A stretch of 64,000 nucleotides of DNA from the NCBI GenBank assembly GCA_002189105.1, contig NIOB01000006.1, positions 186,001-250,000 on the forward strand. Direction: 5' to 3'. This document shows, one piece after another, positions 1 to 7,890 of the stretch. The translations under genes were made by a program, and so were the position numbers. Source of the stretch: Saccharibacillus soli. GTDB lineage: Bacteria > Bacillota > Bacilli > Paenibacillales > Paenibacillaceae. Under the pieces are notes generated by a model. It saw only the letters and a list, made by a program, of their open reading frames with translations. It was not told the DNA's origin and did not search any database. Position 1 is the stretch's first letter. The number at the start of each line of letters is the position of its first letter.

Positions 1-244
1 GGCCGTCGTCGTGCTGATGACCGACATGGTGGGGGTGCTGGTAGCCATCGTGACCTTGGGGTATCTGGGGATTGGCATTGCGCCGCCCACGCCGGATTGG
101 GGCACGATGATTGCTGATGGACAATCCTTTATGACCACAGCCTGGTGGTTATCGGCCGTTCCGGGCTTCGCGGTGGTCTACACGGGCATTGCACTGTCGC
201 TATTGGGTGATGGACTGGCCGATCTGTGGAGGAGGAAATCATGA
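1..244 (+). CDS. ABC transporter permease, C-terminal end (DppC/OppC type)
   Basis: Only the last ~80 codons are present, in the frame starting at base 2; the gene runs in from outside the window. The visible part holds the end of the binding-protein-dependent transport domain, with the stretch GIGIAPPTPDWGTMI and a final membrane helix followed by a short LADLWRRKS tail, as in DppC, OppC and NikC proteins of peptide and nickel importers. The stop codon overlaps the start of the next ATPase gene (ATGA at 241-244), so translation is coupled. The role is one half of the membrane channel. Substrate cannot be told from this fragment. Confidence 0.85.
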   Translation, partial: AVVVLMTDMVGVLVAIVTLGYLGIGIAPPTPDWGTMIADGQSFMTTAWWLSAVPGFAVVYTGIALSLLGDGLADLWRRKS

Positions 245-1362
245 ATTCACGGAAATCAGTGGAGTGGCGGAAAAAGGCAGGCATTAGAGCCGAGCAAGGG
301 GATGCGGCAAAAGGTGACAAGCTCCAGTCATTGGGACGGCTTGAACCACTTGAACAACTCGAATCATTGGAACCACGTGAACCACTGGAGCGACTGGAAC
401 AACTCGAATCACGAGAATCACTCCAATCGGTCGGAACACTCGCCCTGAACGTGAACGAGCAGCCGATTCTGGTGGTCGATGGCCTGACGCTGGAGTCCAG
501 TTCCGGACAGAAGTTGGTAGAAGGAATGAGCTTTACGCTGCGGCGCGGGGAAAGTATAGGATTGGTCGGCGAATCGGGTTCCGGCAAGTCGCTGACGCTG
601 CGAGCTGTGCTGGGGCTGCTGCCCAGGGGCGTGCAGTTGGCGGCGGGGGCGGTTCAGCACACAGTCAGCAGCGCGATGGTCTTCCAGGACCCTCGCGGTG
701 CGCTTGATCCGCTGTGCCCGGTGGTGAAGCAGGTTGCGGAAGTTGTCCGGTATCGGCAGAAGAAGGGACGACGAGAAGCCCGCGCGGAAGCGCTCAAGCT
801 GTTGGGGCTGCTTGGACTGCCGGAGTCGCTGGCGCGTGAGGATCGCTATCCGAATCAACTGTCGGGCGGTCAATGCCAACGGATCGTCATTGCAATCGCA
901 TTGGCCTGCCGTCCGGACATTCTGCTCTGTGATGAGCCGACTACGGCACTTGATGTGACCATGCAGCGGCAGATTATCGATCTGATCGCAACACTACAGC
1001 AGGAATTGGGCTTTGCAATGATCTTCGTGACGCATAATCTGGCGATTGCGGCAGAGATGTGTTCCCGGCTGATCGTTATGAAGCAGGGAAGAGTCGTCGA
1101 AGAAGGATTGGCTTTGGATGTGCTGACACAGCCCAATGATCCCTATACGCAGATGCTGATTGAAGCCGTGCTGCCGCTGCCAGAGAGAGCGGAGACAGAC
1201 GCAGGTGCGGAAGTGGAAAAAGAGGCAAATGAGCGTTCAGGCGCAGAAGGACAGAGGATTGCCCATGCAGAGGAATCCATGCCGAACACGGTAAAGAAAT
1301 CGCGTATGGAAGATCTGAAGGAAGATTCGGAATCCCAAGCGGAAGGAGGCAGCAAGTCATGA
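241..1362 (+). CDS. Peptide/nickel-type ABC transporter ATPase (DppD/OppD-like) with tripeptide-repeat extension
   Basis: This 373-residue ATPase powers uptake through the preceding permease. Walker A GESGSGKS lies at residues 110-117, the signature LSGGQ starts near 207 and the Walker B Asp-Glu pair is at 231-232, followed by an H-loop (VTHN). The ATG at 241 is chosen because GGAGGAGG sits at 228-235; an upstream GTG at 226 lies inside that site. Two additions are odd for the family: residues 28-63 are about twelve Leu-Glu-x tripeptides encoded by a 9-bp tandem repeat, and the last ~60 residues are a charged low-complexity tail in place of the usual oligopeptide-transporter C-terminal region. 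Downstream, ATGA overlap couples it to the second ATPase. Confidence 0.9.
   Translation: MNSRKSVEWRKKAGIRAEQGDAAKGDKLQSLGRLEPLEQLESLEPREPLERLEQLESRESLQSVGTLALNVNEQPILVVDGLTLESSSGQKLVEGMSFTLRRGESIGLVGESGSGKSLTLRAVLGLLPRGVQLAAGAVQHTVSSAMVFQDPRGALDPLCPVVKQVAEVVRYRQKKGRREARAEALKLLGLLGLPESLAREDRYPNQLSGGQCQRIVIAIALACRPDILLCDEPTTALDVTMQRQIIDLIATLQQELGFAMIFVTHNLAIAAEMCSRLIVMKQGRVVEEGLALDVLTQPNDPYTQMLIEAVLPLPERAETDAGAEVEKEANERSGAEGQRIAHAEESMPNTVKKSRMEDLKEDSESQAEGGSKS
322..429 (+). repeat. 9-bp coding tandem repeat, about 12 copies (Leu-Glu-x)
   Basis: Twelve in-frame 9-base units encode LQS, LGR, LEP, LEQ, LES, LEP, REP, LER, LEQ, LES, RES and LQS. Units from 340 on are the most regular, close to CTNGAANNA. 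The repeat lies before the ATPase fold of the ABC protein. Confidence 0.9.
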
Positions 1363-2129
1363 GCGCAGAGCTGCAAATGGAACAGGTCAAAGTCCGCTAT
1401 GGCGGCTTCACAGCACTGAATCACGTGACGCTGCATGTTCCGGCGCGTACAACGCTGGGGCTGGTGGGCGAATCGGGTTCCGGCAAGTCTACGCTGGCTC
1501 GCGCCGTAGCCGGGCTGTTGGTTCCGGATGAGGGACGGATGAGCCTGGGCGGTCGTCCGCTGGAGAAGCGGCGCAGCCGGGAGCAGCGCAAGCAGATTCA
1601 GATGATCTTCCAGAATCCCGACGCTTCGCTGAATCCCAGACATTCTGTTCGCCGGATTCTGTCGGAGGCACTGCGGTTTCACAACATGACCCGTGGACGT
1701 GTGCAGACCGAGCAGCGCTGCCTGGAGCTGCTGGAGCGGGTGCGGCTGTCCGCAGATTCCCTGGATAAATATCCCCATGAATTCTCCGGCGGCCAGCGCC
1801 AGCGGATTGCCATTGCCCGTGCCCTGAGCGTGGAGCCGGAGCTGCTGATCGCTGACGAACCGACCAGTGCGCTGGATGTGTCGGTGCAGCGCAGTGTATT
1901 GGAACTGTTCCGAGAGATCAGGGAAGAATTGAATCTGACGGTGCTGTTCATCTCCCACGATCTCGGCGTCATCCACGCGGTCAGTGATACGGTGGCGGTC
2001 ATGCGGCAGGGCGAGCTGCTAGAGCTGGCGCCCAAGGAAGCCTTTTTTGCCCAACCGCAGACGAATTACGGTCGTGAATTATTAGCGGCGGTGCCCAAGA
2101 TGCCGACGGCTTCGGGATTGGTGAGATAA
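1359..2129 (+). CDS. Second ABC transporter ATPase (DppF/OppF/NikE-like)
   Basis: A 256-residue ATPase that partners the preceding one in the heterodimeric motor of a peptide/nickel-type importer. Walker A GESGSGKS is at residues 37-44, the signature FSGGQ begins at 142 and the Walker B Asp-Glu is at 166-167 (ADEPTSALD). At 256 residues it is shorter than DppF or OppF (usually over 300) and lacks the long C-terminal oligopeptide region, so its size resembles NikE. The ATG overlaps the previous stop (ATGA, 1359-1362) with a GGAAGGAGG-like site upstream. No binding protein is visible; it may lie left of the window. Confidence 0.9.
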   Translation: MSAELQMEQVKVRYGGFTALNHVTLHVPARTTLGLVGESGSGKSTLARAVAGLLVPDEGRMSLGGRPLEKRRSREQRKQIQMIFQNPDASLNPRHSVRRILSEALRFHNMTRGRVQTEQRCLELLERVRLSADSLDKYPHEFSGGQRQRIAIARALSVEPELLIADEPTSALDVSVQRSVLELFREIREELNLTVLFISHDLGVIHAVSDTVAVMRQGELLELAPKEAFFAQPQTNYGRELLAAVPKMPTASGLVR

Positions 2130-2280
2130 CGAGCGGTCGAAGCGAGATTGCCAGGGAAGTACAGACTCAAGCAGTAGGGAAAAAGAGAGAACACATAACC
2201 TCCAGAGTAAGACCATCGTGCAGAAAAGCTTGACTGAAAAGAAATACGGTGGAGAAGTGAGGGCAAGAAGTTCTAGGAAG

Positions 2281-2345
2281 AATCAATGAACAGAATCGAT
2301 GAATAGAAGCAATGAATAAAAGCAATAAATAGAAGCGATGAGCAG
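2281..2345 (+). repeat. 13-bp intergenic tandem repeat, 5 copies
   Basis: Five contiguous 13-base units start at 2281, 2294, 2307, 2320 and 2333. The consensus is AA[TG]C[AG]AT[GA]A[AG][CT]A[GA]. The array fills part of the 257-bp gap between the ABC genes and the aminotransferase and ends 41 bases before its start codon. Four of five units contain ATGA. No terminator was seen in this gap. Confidence 0.9.
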
Positions 2346-2386
2346 CTGCGCAGTGGGAAAGATTTATCACAGATCGGGGGAACCAG

Positions 2387-3448
2387 ATGAATACGAGACA
2401 AACAGGATTCGTGCCGCTGACGCGTGCCGAATATGATTCGCTATCGCAGAAACTTGCCCGACTGCTGGGCACCCAATATGCGCCCGTCATCATTCCGGGC
2501 GAGGCCATTCTGGGGATCGAAGCGATTGCGGCAGGGATCGCCGCTCCGGGGCGCAAGTTCTTGAATATCGTTACCGGGCCTTATGGAACACTGTTTGGTC
2601 AATGGCTGGAGCGCGGCGGAGCGGAAGTACAAGAGCTGCGCGTTCCGTTTGACGAGGTAGTCACGGCTGAGGCAGTTGAAGATGCCATTGCACAGTTCAA
2701 GCCGCAGGCGATTTCCTTTGTTCACGCCGAGGTGGTGACCGGAGGTTCCAACCCGGCTGCTGCCATTCTTGAAGCGGCTCGTCAATATGACCTGATTACG
2801 GTCATTGACTCCGTATCGGCGGTAGGCGGCGAAGAACTGCCGATCGACGCCTGGGGCGCCGATCTGGTGGCGATAGGCGCCCAGAAGGCACTGGGCGGAC
2901 CGAATGGAGTCAGCGCCGTCGCCGTATCACCGCGCGGCTGGGCATATATCGCGTCGAATGAACGCGCACCGCGCAATTCGATTCTCTCGCTGCTGGATCT
3001 CAAGCCACCTGGCGAAGGGCAGGTCTTCCGTGTGCCGCCCTACATCCCCACGCTGGAAGCCCGCGCGCTGATCGCGGCGCTGGAAGAAGTAGAGGCCGAA
3101 GGGCTGGAGCAGGTCATTCGCCGCCATGAGCGGGCGGCGGAATCTGCGGCTGCCGGGCTGCGGGCGTTGGGTCTGGAAGGTTGGCAGCGCGATGCCTCGC
3201 GCCGTTCAACGTTGACTACAACGGTGCGCATTGGAACCAAGGATCGGCTCAAGATCGAGCAGCCGATCGGCATTGTGGCGCCGGGAGATGGCGAACTGCG
3301 CGGTCAGCTGCTGCGGGTGAATCATTTTGGCGCCTACGCTTCGCGCGAAGGCGTCGAGACGGCGATCCGAACGCTGGCGAATCTGCTGGAAGTTGACGCA
3401 GCTGATGCCGTCGAAGCGGTTCGTTCGGTCTGGGAGGCGCGGACATGA
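2387..3448 (+). CDS. Class V PLP-dependent aminotransferase
   Basis: A 353-residue cytosolic enzyme of the alanine-glyoxylate/serine-pyruvate aminotransferase group. The cofactor-binding lysine is predicted to be K167 in GAQKALGGP, preceded by the typical IDSVSAVGGEELPIDAWGAD stretch that carries the cofactor-ring Asp. The start follows a weak GGGGGA site. Its stop overlaps the amidohydrolase start (ATGA at 3445-3448), so both are made together. The substrate is not evident; ureidoglycine-glyoxylate aminotransferase belongs to the same fold class, but no ureide genes are nearby. Linked import genes suggest it acts on an amino acid released from the imported compound (inference). Confidence 0.85.
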   Translation: MNTRQTGFVPLTRAEYDSLSQKLARLLGTQYAPVIIPGEAILGIEAIAAGIAAPGRKFLNIVTGPYGTLFGQWLERGGAEVQELRVPFDEVVTAEAVEDAIAQFKPQAISFVHAEVVTGGSNPAAAILEAARQYDLITVIDSVSAVGGEELPIDAWGADLVAIGAQKALGGPNGVSAVAVSPRGWAYIASNERAPRNSILSLLDLKPPGEGQVFRVPPYIPTLEARALIAALEEVEAEGLEQVIRRHERAAESAAAGLRALGLEGWQRDASRRSTLTTTVRIGTKDRLKIEQPIGIVAPGDGELRGQLLRVNHFGAYASREGVETAIRTLANLLEVDAADAVEAVRSVWEART

Positions 3449-4860
3449 TTCTGAAGAAGCCGGAGCGTAAAGTCTTCCGGAACATTGCCATCGTGGGCAT
3501 CGCGGATCAGCGGTTTGATGTTGAAATCAAACAGGGTCGATTTGTTTCGGTGAAGGCATCGCAGGGAAGTGCCGGGCAGTTGACGGAGCTTGAACAGGCA
3601 TCCCCTCAAGAGGTTCACATCCAAAAGGCGTCTTCCGAAAAGATGCCCACCGGAAAGACCAGTGCCGAACAGGGATTTATCGAAAAGGTACTCGATGAAA
3701 AGACATTTGCTGAAAAGGCGTCTAACGGGGCAATTCTCCAGGGGACGGCGGCTGCCCGCGAAGCGATTCACGAAGAATCGCTTCGTTTCAGGCATGTAGA
3801 TGAACACGATCCAGCAGATCGTTCCCGCTGGCACGAAGAGGTAATCGACGGTTCCGATCTGTGGATCTCGCCGGGCTTCATTGATCTGCATACCCATATG
3901 GCATGGACGGACTTCGACCACGCCGATCAGGAGAAGCGCGACGCGGCTGAGGTAGAGGCGATGCAGGCGGAGGCCATCGCCGCGACGCTGCGCACCGGCG
4001 TCACGACGGTGCGGGACGCAGGCGGGCTTGCGCCACATACCGCCAGACATCTGGTGCGGCATTATCGTCAGCCGCTGCGCGTCGATAACGCCAGCCATAT
4101 GTTCGGGTCCGCCGATGCACGGGGGCTAGAATATCTGAAGCGCAAGGCGGATGAAGTCTTCGCATCCGGGGCGAACTGGATCAAGATTATGGCTACAGGC
4201 GGCCTTGGAGCGCCTACGGAGCAGGTGACCGATCCTGTCTTATCGGAAGAAGAGTTTAGCTTCCTGGTGCGTTATGCACATGAGAACGGACGCCGGGTAT
4301 TTGTCCACGCCTGGGGCGGCGTCGCTATCGACTGGGCGGCTCGCTGCGGTGCAGACTCGATCGAACATGGCATGTTCCTGACGAGCGATCAGGCCGGACG
4401 GCTGGCAGAAGCGAATGTCGCCTTCGTGCCAACGGCTTCCATCTACCGCATTGCAGCCGATCCGCAGGGCGTGCTGGCGCTGCCCCCGATCATTCAAGAC
4501 CGCGCCGCACGTGCCGTAGCGGCGCATGCGCAGGCCGTTGAATACGCCAAGCGCGCCGGGGTGCGCATTGGCTTCGGTACGGACTACGCCACGCCCCATC
4601 TGCATGGGCGCAACCTCCAGGAGCTGTACACGCTCCTGGAGTACGGCCTGGATCGGGAGGCCGTCTGGGCGGCGGCAACATCGGATGCCGCCGTCATCCT
4701 GGGGCGCGGCGGCGAGCTGGGCCGCATCGCCGAAGGCTATCTGTCCGACGCCGTTATCTTCGGCGCGGACCCGTACTCGATGCGCAGCGAAGAGGAGCTG
4801 CGCGGAGGCATTCGGTTCGTCCTGACCGGGACGGACGAACAGGAACTGACGGCCGAATAA
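3445..4860 (+). CDS. Metal-dependent amidohydrolase with pentapeptide-repeat insert
   Basis: A 471-residue hydrolase of the imidazolonepropionase/Xaa-Pro dipeptidase-like amidohydrolase superfamily, cleaving C-N bonds of amides or peptides. The metal motif HTH is H149-x-H151, a likely carboxylated Lys lies in WIKIMATGG, and further ligands are in VFVHAWGG, SIEHG and GFGTDYA. Between the first beta strands and the PGFIDLHTH strand lies an insert of roughly 100 residues, including nine EKxxx-like pentapeptides (3592-3726), which ordinary relatives lack. The catalytic core looks intact, so the enzyme is probably active. It is last in the operon and is followed by a terminator. Confidence 0.88.
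   Translation: MILKKPERKVFRNIAIVGIADQRFDVEIKQGRFVSVKASQGSAGQLTELEQASPQEVHIQKASSEKMPTGKTSAEQGFIEKVLDEKTFAEKASNGAILQGTAAAREAIHEESLRFRHVDEHDPADRSRWHEEVIDGSDLWISPGFIDLHTHMAWTDFDHADQEKRDAAEVEAMQAEAIAATLRTGVTTVRDAGGLAPHTARHLVRHYRQPLRVDNASHMFGSADARGLEYLKRKADEVFASGANWIKIMATGGLGAPTEQVTDPVLSEEEFSFLVRYAHENGRRVFVHAWGGVAIDWAARCGADSIEHGMFLTSDQAGRLAEANVAFVPTASIYRIAADPQGVLALPPIIQDRAARAVAAHAQAVEYAKRAGVRIGFGTDYATPHLHGRNLQELYTLLEYGLDREAVWAAATSDAAVILGRGGELGRIAEGYLSDAVIFGADPYSMRSEEELRGGIRFVLTGTDEQELTAE
3592..3726 (+). repeat. 15-bp coding tandem repeat, about 9 copies (EKxxx)
   Basis: Nine 15-base in-frame units encode EQASP, QEVHI, QKASS, EKMPT, GKTSA, EQGFI, EKVLD, EKTFA and EKASN. The first six bases of each unit stay close to GAAAAG while the other nine vary. 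The array lies in a surface-type insert of the amidohydrolase. Confidence 0.85.
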
Positions 4861-4881
4861 TGGGCCGCCGCCTCGACACCC

Positions 4882-4912
4882 AGACGCGCTCTTGTTGGAG
4901 CGCGTCTTTTTC
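4882..4912 (+). terminator. Rho-independent terminator of the ABC/amidohydrolase operon
   Basis: A perfect 10-bp stem (4882-4891 with 4898-4907), a 6-base loop and a run of T follow the amidohydrolase stop by about 20 bases. Confidence 0.9.
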
Positions 4913-5201
4913 ATGCCTGGAAGCCTGTCCACAGGCGCTCCCCTGGACATGGCCCAAAGCTCTAACATAGCTGCATAGAGGAGATTCATGAATGAGCCTA
5001 AACCGGCCTGTGAAATTCGCCTACTAGCCCGCCCTCAGGCACATCGGCTCTGCGGTCACCCAACCGCTGACGCGGCCTCTATTCCTTCTCTCCTCAACCG
5101 CTGGCTCAACCCCCTCTACTTTTGCCTGACCGACGTGACACCGTGTATGATAATTCCAGAAACAGCTTGGTTAATTTCCATGAACAGAATGGAGTGAGCA
5201 A
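4913..5201. other. Intergenic region before the WD40-like gene
   Basis: About 290 bases without a convincing gene. A 69-codon ORF at 4988-5197 has a good GAGGAG site but no recognisable protein, and the best promoter candidate for the next gene lies inside it, so it is not called. Nothing else was seen. Confidence 0.5.
5122..5151 (+). promoter_or_regulatory. Candidate SigA promoter for the WD40-like gene
   Basis: TTGCCT at 5122-5127 and TATGAT at 5146-5151 with an 18-base spacer, about 50 bases upstream of the start at 5202. Confidence 0.4.
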
Positions 5202-6782
5202 ATGGGCAGGATTGCGCAGATTGGTCAATGGCCCGATTACAGAGATACCCAAACACTTCAGGAGTGCGAAGAGGTGCTGGGCAGCCTGCCGGAGCTGGAG
5301 CGGATCTCGGAACGCGAGTGGCGGTATGAGCTGGGCGACCGCGAGATGAAGATCGAACTCAAGCAGGCGGGATTATGGACAAGCGGGGAAGCTTCGGAAC
5401 AGGATTCGTCTGGCGAGGAGCAGCGACTGCCTTCCTCCGATGTCCGGTTCAACGCCCTGTATACCGAGGTGCCTCAGGCTGCGCTGCGTGTACGAGGCGG
5501 CATATGGTCCTATACGCAGCTTCGACTCAAGCTCGCATCGCTGCTGGGCTGGGAAGTCGTATATCAGGAGAGCGCCGAGCATCATCGTCCGGCCGATCGG
5601 GCTGACGCGGCTCCGCTGCCTGCACTCAGCGACGTCAACGCCAAGGGCACGGTGGCCGTTAAGGTTTTCTCATGGAGAGAAGCCTATCCAACGGTTCACT
5701 ATCGACCCAAAGCCAAGCTAACGGCCAAAGTACAACCCAGAGCCTCCTATTCCGCACTGGTCGCACTGGATGAGGATCGGGTTCTCCACGGTTATAAAGG
5801 GGGTTCTTATGTGACCAGTATTCCGGGTATTCAACTGCGCACGGGTCAATCACTCGACTGTGTAGAGGAGTTGACCGGATGCGGAAGGACGATTGCGCTG
5901 CATGAAGACCGACAGCTGCTGCTGGCGGATGGCCCTTTGTCACAGGGATACCGTGCGCATATCGTCGTATGCAGTCTGTCGCCGCTGAGTGTTCGGAACG
6001 AAGTGCCGCTGCCGCTATCTCCGCCGTTTGCCTGGGTGCCAGGCTCTGAAACGTTTCTGGCGGCTGTACCCAATCGGAATATCAGCGACCAGGATTATCC
6101 GTACAGTGCTCCTTCCGCCAGAGTCGGCGGTACCCGCCTGCTCATCTCCGATGAAGCGGTGGACGGACATCCCTGGCTGCGCGATGCCCTTGATTTGTCG
6201 CAGAACCGCTTGATTGAAGTGAACCTTCGTACGCAGAGTTGGAAAACAGTCATCAGTCAGGCTGCGATGACTCAGGGATTCTCTCCATACCCAAGCTCGA
6301 CGATCAACAAGTTTGTGCAATCTCCGGATGCACGATGGTTGTATATCACGGACGGCTATCATCGGGTAGCCTGCTTCGACCGAGCGGAATCCGCATTTGT
6401 CTGGAATGTCAATCTGCATGAGAGTATGCGGGTATATGACTTGGCACTCAGCCCATGCGGGAAATATTTAGCCGTCGTTGGCCTCGCCAGTGACGCACCT
6501 TCGGCGCAGTCTTTATCGTTATTGCACGCAGCTCAAGGTGATTATGTGTATCGCCTGCCTCTGTATGACACGTTCTCCAGTGCGGCTTATACTGTAGTCT
6601 GGCATCCGGATGGACGTTATATGGCAGTCGGACTGGCGAATGGGATGGTCGTTGAGATTGGGTTGGATGGAGAAGCTCGCTATTTTGTCGGGTTGAAAGG
6701 CGGGGTTCGCAAGATCTGCTTCCATGGGGAGCAGATGCTGGTTACGGGCGCCGAGAAAGCGATCCGATCATGGAGTCTCTAA
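5202..6782 (+). CDS. WD40-like beta-propeller protein, function unknown
   Basis: A 526-residue protein with no signal peptide or membrane segment. The C-terminal half (about residues 330-526) has propeller-like blades with recurring phrases such as LALSPCGKYLAVVG, VVWHPDGRYMAVGL and KAIRSWSL, typical of WD40-type repeats. The N-terminal ~200 residues match no family I know. The start at 5202 follows GGAG at short distance. It is 30 bases upstream of the next gene and they probably share a transcript. A scaffold or regulatory role in the cytosol is possible but not shown. I do not recognise a specific function. Confidence 0.7.
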   Translation: MGRIAQIGQWPDYRDTQTLQECEEVLGSLPELERISEREWRYELGDREMKIELKQAGLWTSGEASEQDSSGEEQRLPSSDVRFNALYTEVPQAALRVRGGIWSYTQLRLKLASLLGWEVVYQESAEHHRPADRADAAPLPALSDVNAKGTVAVKVFSWREAYPTVHYRPKAKLTAKVQPRASYSALVALDEDRVLHGYKGGSYVTSIPGIQLRTGQSLDCVEELTGCGRTIALHEDRQLLLADGPLSQGYRAHIVVCSLSPLSVRNEVPLPLSPPFAWVPGSETFLAAVPNRNISDQDYPYSAPSARVGGTRLLISDEAVDGHPWLRDALDLSQNRLIEVNLRTQSWKTVISQAAMTQGFSPYPSSTINKFVQSPDARWLYITDGYHRVACFDRAESAFVWNVNLHESMRVYDLALSPCGKYLAVVGLASDAPSAQSLSLLHAAQGDYVYRLPLYDTFSSAAYTVVWHPDGRYMAVGLANGMVVEIGLDGEARYFVGLKGGVRKICFHGEQMLVTGAEKAIRSWSL

Positions 6783-6812
6783 ACAGGTAGACGACAGAGG
6801 AGGAGGCATAAC

Positions 6813-7802
6813 ATGGGACATCGAGCGAATCTGGTTCTGGTACAGGAAGGCACTTATGAGCTGTATTACAATCACTGGGGTGCCCTGACGATTCCGGAAG
6901 ATCTATTCTGGGGCGAGCAGGAAGCGCAGCGTTATATTCAGATGCAGAAAAAGGTCGCTCCGCATGAATGGCTGGACGATGTATGGGCGGAAGGCGGGGC
7001 GCTGATGGATCTGGATCGCCGTAGGCTGATGCTGTTTGGGGGTGAAGACATCAAGTACGACCTTCCCATGCAGAGATTATATCTACAGCTCATGGCGTCT
7101 ACCTGGCCGGGTTGGAGTGTGGAATGGGCTTATGGAGGCATTATCACGCTGGCCAATTATGCAGGTTATCCCGGTGAGAAATTGAAAGATCGAACGACGG
7201 ACAGACAGGCAGCTCCGCAAATCGAACCTCTGGATAATCCCAAATGGGCGACAGCTGCCCTCAGCGTGCGGCATGCAGACGGTACGCTGCGGATTTACGC
7301 CAGCGATACGTTCCCCGAAAGTTTTCTGGAGGGCGGGCCGGATGCGCTGCTGGATGCCAATCCTGCGTACAGTCATGAAGAGCTGGATTGGATTACGTTA
7401 ACCGCAGACTTCCCGACGGCCGGGCTGCATCTGGACGAGGCCAAGAAGACGATGGAATTCTGGCGTGCCGATGTGGATATTTTCTTTGAAGCGGAGCCTG
7501 CCTGGTCGGGATGGCAGGTAATTGATCTGCAAGGGAATTACGAGCGGCAGATTGAGCTTACGGAAGGCAAGCTGCAATTCCCGCAGCGGGATCAGAAAGC
7601 ACTGCTGGAACAGCTCAAGCCTCTCCTGTTAAGAGACGTAGGCAGCGGAAGCGATACGATATTGGAAGTGCTGCGCGTCCATGCGGAGCAGGGCAAGGAC
7701 GTACAGGTGAATCCAGCTGTATTCGACGAAGAACGACCGGATTTCCGCTCTCTCAACCGGGAGCAGATTCTGGATGAAGCGATTCGGCAGTTAAAAGCCT
7801 AG
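6813..7802 (+). CDS. Conserved hypothetical protein (MGHRANLV family)
   Basis: A 329-residue soluble protein following GAGGAGGAGG, co-transcribed with the propeller gene. It opens with MGHRANLVLVQEGTYELYY, a start shared by a group of uncharacterised bacterial proteins, and is rich in Trp and acidic residues. No signal peptide, membrane helix, metal motif or nucleotide-binding loop is visible. A bidirectional terminator follows immediately. No function can be assigned; the pairing with a WD40-like protein suggests a cytosolic complex (inference). Confidence 0.65.
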   Translation: MGHRANLVLVQEGTYELYYNHWGALTIPEDLFWGEQEAQRYIQMQKKVAPHEWLDDVWAEGGALMDLDRRRLMLFGGEDIKYDLPMQRLYLQLMASTWPGWSVEWAYGGIITLANYAGYPGEKLKDRTTDRQAAPQIEPLDNPKWATAALSVRHADGTLRIYASDTFPESFLEGGPDALLDANPAYSHEELDWITLTADFPTAGLHLDEAKKTMEFWRADVDIFFEAEPAWSGWQVIDLQGNYERQIELTEGKLQFPQRDQKALLEQLKPLLLRDVGSGSDTILEVLRVHAEQGKDVQVNPAVFDEERPDFRSLNREQILDEAIRQLKA

Positions 7803-7837
7803 AAAAAGGCGAACCCTATAACGGGTTCGCCTTTTTC
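7803..7837. terminator. Bidirectional terminator
   Basis: A 10-bp perfect stem (7807-7816 with 7823-7832), 6-base loop, A-run before and T-run after. It lies between convergent genes and can serve both. Confidence 0.9.
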
Positions 7838-7890
7838 TACGTGATGAAGATGCACAGCCCCAACGCTTGGAGCTGGCAAAGCGGCAGTTC

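Noticed and set aside
4988-5197. 69-codon ORF with a good GAGGAG site
   Set aside because: The protein resembles nothing, has unusual composition, and the best promoter for the next gene (5122-5151) lies inside it.
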